A stretch of DNA of 7,237 nt, taken from JBDTGE01 sp050742975 (lineage in GTDB: Bacteria; Actinomycetota; Actinomycetes; Mycobacteriales; Jatrophihabitantaceae). Under the pieces are notes generated by a model, which saw nothing but the letters and a program-made list of their open reading frames with translations, made no database searches and was not told where the DNA came from. The stretch lies in the NCBI GenBank assembly GCA_050742975.1, contig JBOGDQ010000022.1, forward strand, positions 1 to 7,237. Reading direction: 5' to 3'. The position numbers and the translations under genes were made by a program. Shown here piece after piece: positions 6,193 to 7,237 of this stretch. The number at the start of each line of letters is the position of its first letter. The first letter of the stretch is position 1.

Positions 6193-6510
6193 GTGTTGGG
6201 CGCCCTGGCCGATCACACCAGGCGCACCATCCTCGCGTACCTGGCCGAACGGCCGCGGGCTGTCGGTGACCTGGCCGACGAGCTGCCGATCAGCCGGCCC
6301 GCGGTCTCCCAGCATCTGAAGGTCCTCAAGGACGCAGGACTGGTGACCGACCGTGCGGCCGGGACGCGCCGGATCTACCGGCTCAACCCGGCGGGGGTAG
6401 CCGCGCTACGCGACCAGCTCGACACCTTCTGGGATCGAGCGCTCGCCGGCTACCAGGACGCCGTCGAACACCCAGACGCCGTCGAACAACCAACCGAGGA
6501 GAGTCCATGA
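6193..6510 (+). CDS. ArsR-family winged-helix transcriptional repressor
   Basis: A 105-residue DNA-binding protein. LGALADHTRRTILAYLAERP (2-21) is the typical opening helix, and the helix-turn-helix follows in VGDLADELPISRPAVSQHLKVLKDAGLV (24-51), then the wing DRAAGTRRIYRL (53-64). FWDRALAGYQDAVE marks the C-terminal helix of the subgroup that accompanies AHSA1/SRPBCC genes. There is no cysteine at all, so the classical metal-sensing sites of ArsR/SmtB are absent and the signal is probably not a metal bound by thiols. GTG 6193 is the only usable in-frame start; its Shine-Dalgarno is poor and the protein starts two or three residues shorter than usual. The stop overlaps the next start as ATGA, so the two genes are translationally coupled. 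It likely represses its own operon. Confidence 0.88.
   Translation: MLGALADHTRRTILAYLAERPRAVGDLADELPISRPAVSQHLKVLKDAGLVTDRAAGTRRIYRLNPAGVAALRDQLDTFWDRALAGYQDAVEHPDAVEQPTEESP
6457..6492 (+). repeat. 18-base tandem duplication in the ArsR tail
   Basis: Two adjacent 18-base units (6457-6474 and 6475-6492) match at 17 of 18 bases and encode DAVEHP followed by DAVEQP near the C-terminus. Being a multiple of three it keeps the frame. It lies after the winged-helix domain, so little effect on function is expected. Confidence 0.7.
6496..6503 (+). promoter_or_regulatory. Ribosome binding site of the SRPBCC gene
   Basis: GAGGAGAG inside the end of the ArsR gene, 3 bases before ATG 6507 counted from its last base (7 from the GAGG core). 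It fixes the start and shows that the second gene has its own strong site besides the ATGA overlap. Confidence 0.6.
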
Positions 6511-7001
6511 CCCAGGCCGAGGTCGCGGTGGTCCGCCGGCAGATCGTCGTCGATGCGCCGATCGAGCGGGCCTTCGCCGTGTTCACCGAGCGGTTCGGCG
6601 ACTTCAAGCCGTCCGAGCACAACCTGCTCGGCGCGCCCATCGCCGAAACCGTGTTCGAACCGCGGGTCGGCGGCCACATCATCGACCGCGCGGTCGACGG
6701 GACGGAATGTCGGTGGGCACGGGTCCTCGTCTACGAGCCGCCGGATCGGGTCGTGTTCAGCTGGGACATCGGACCGCAATGGCAGATCGAGTCCGACCCG
6801 CAGAACACCAGCGAGGTCGAGGTCCGCTTCATCGCCGAGACCCCGCAGCGCACCCGCCTGGAGCTCGAACACCGCCACATCGACCGGCACGGGCCCGGCT
6901 GGCCGGCCGTCAGCGAGGGGGTCGGCGGGGACGCCGGCTGGCCGCTGTACCTGGCCCGGTACGCGACCCTGTTCACCGAGGGTCCTTCTGGGCGCGGCTG
7001 A
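6507..7001 (+). CDS. SRPBCC family protein (AHSA1-like domain)
   Basis: A 164-residue protein with the START/Bet v 1-like fold of the AHSA1 (activator of Hsp90 ATPase homologue 1-like) family. Seen in order: VVRRQIVVDAPIERAFAVFT (8-27), the family signature FEPRVGGHIIDRAVDGTECR (50-69), ARVLVYEPPDRVVFSWDI (71-88), VEVRFIAET, RTRLELEHRHIDRHG (116-129), and a closing helix GWPLYLARYATLF. These proteins form a hydrophobic pocket for small ligands; bacterial members are mostly of unknown substrate, and the Hsp90 link of the eukaryotic namesake should not be carried over. No signal peptide is present, so it is cytosolic. It is the second gene of an ATGA-coupled operon with the ArsR repressor, a recurrent pair in actinobacteria. 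The last residues (GPSGRG) look non-conserved. Confidence 0.88.
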   Translation: MTQAEVAVVRRQIVVDAPIERAFAVFTERFGDFKPSEHNLLGAPIAETVFEPRVGGHIIDRAVDGTECRWARVLVYEPPDRVVFSWDIGPQWQIESDPQNTSEVEVRFIAETPQRTRLELEHRHIDRHGPGWPAVSEGVGGDAGWPLYLARYATLFTEGPSGRG

Positions 7002-7008
7002 TCGCGCC
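6991..7008 (+). terminator. GC-rich hairpin at the end of the SRPBCC gene (weak terminator candidate)
   Basis: GGCGCG (6991-6996) and CGCGCC (7003-7008) form a perfect 6-base stem with a 6-base loop overlapping the stop codon. There is no T-run after it, so it is not a classical intrinsic terminator. It lies between two convergent genes, where one would be expected. Confidence 0.25.
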
Positions 7009-7115
7009 GGCGCCGACAGGGCGAAACGCCGGTTCTACCGTCCGCCCGTGAAGCTCGTCGCCGCGCTTGTCGCAGTCGTACTACGCCCCAGAGCCGAGAC
7101 GCCTGACGCGCCGGG

Positions 7116-7237
7116 CTAGTCCAGGCAGAGGCAGAAGGGGTGCCCGGCAGGGTCGAGGAACACCCGGAAGGACTCACCGGGCTGGTGCTCGTGCTTGGTC
7201 GCGCCGAGTTCGAGCACGGCCGCCTCGCCGATGTCGA
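7116..7237 (-). CDS. VOC/glyoxalase-like domain protein, C-terminal end (5' partial)
   Basis: The minus strand from the window edge reads DIGEAAVLELGATKHEHQPG, then ESFRVFLDPAGHPFCLCLD and stop TAG at 7118-7116. This is the last strand pair of a VOC (vicinal oxygen chelate) domain; LGA, the Gly-Glu pair and the FLDPAGHPFCL ending are characteristic of the glyoxalase-like proteins common in actinobacteria. Such proteins include glyoxalases, dioxygenases and antibiotic-binding proteins; nothing here tells which. The start and any metal ligands upstream are outside the window. It converges on the SRPBCC gene, with 114 bases between the stops. Confidence 0.8.
   Translation of the reverse strand, partial: DIGEAAVLELGATKHEHQPGESFRVFLDPAGHPFCLCLD

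Noticed and set aside
7048..7119. Small frame from GTG 7048 reading VKLVAALVAVVLRPRAETP
   Set aside because: The short hydrophobic start is suggestive, but it has only 23 residues, no ribosome site, and overlaps the end of the VOC gene; not supportable as a gene.

Overview
The window is high-GC throughout, with strong G/C bias at third codon positions, GTG as well as ATG starts, Ala/Arg-rich proteins and a large LuxR-type ATPase regulator. Together these point to an actinobacterial chromosome; I cannot name the genus. There is no rRNA, tRNA, CRISPR array, intact transposase or phage gene. It looks like ordinary chromosome with patches of accessory or decaying DNA.

Left part (1-1721): the end of the universally conserved ATPase gene ychF is followed by about 580 bases with no credible gene. 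This gap holds two copies of a 25-base direct repeat and a 10-base perfect palindrome. Next, on the minus strand, is an HNH endonuclease gene of the predicted restriction-endonuclease type. Its catalytic half is intact, but its 5' part has lost an internal segment and changed frame, so the protein's N-terminal domain is broken.

Middle (1722-3414): a DUF1801/YdhG-like small protein (minus) and a RibD-C/dihydrofolate-reductase-like oxidoreductase (plus) are transcribed divergently. The latter converges, with only 4 bases between stops, on a minus-strand gene for a secreted lipoprotein made of a lipobox signal peptide, a Ser/Thr/Pro linker and a beta-rich domain.

Right part (3415-7237): divergent from the lipoprotein is an 870-residue LuxR-family ATPase regulator (LAL type), with a cluster of overlapping palindromes immediately before its start codon. 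Downstream and co-directional is an ArsR-type repressor translationally coupled (ATGA overlap) to an AHSA1/SRPBCC-domain protein, a common repressor-plus-START-like-protein pair. A candidate promoter and an 8-base direct repeat precede the pair. The window ends in the C-terminus of a minus-strand VOC/glyoxalase-like protein.

I found no convincing new multi-gene system. The most informative oddities are the damaged HNH gene, the repeat pair beside it, and the two candidate operator regions in front of the LuxR and ArsR genes.
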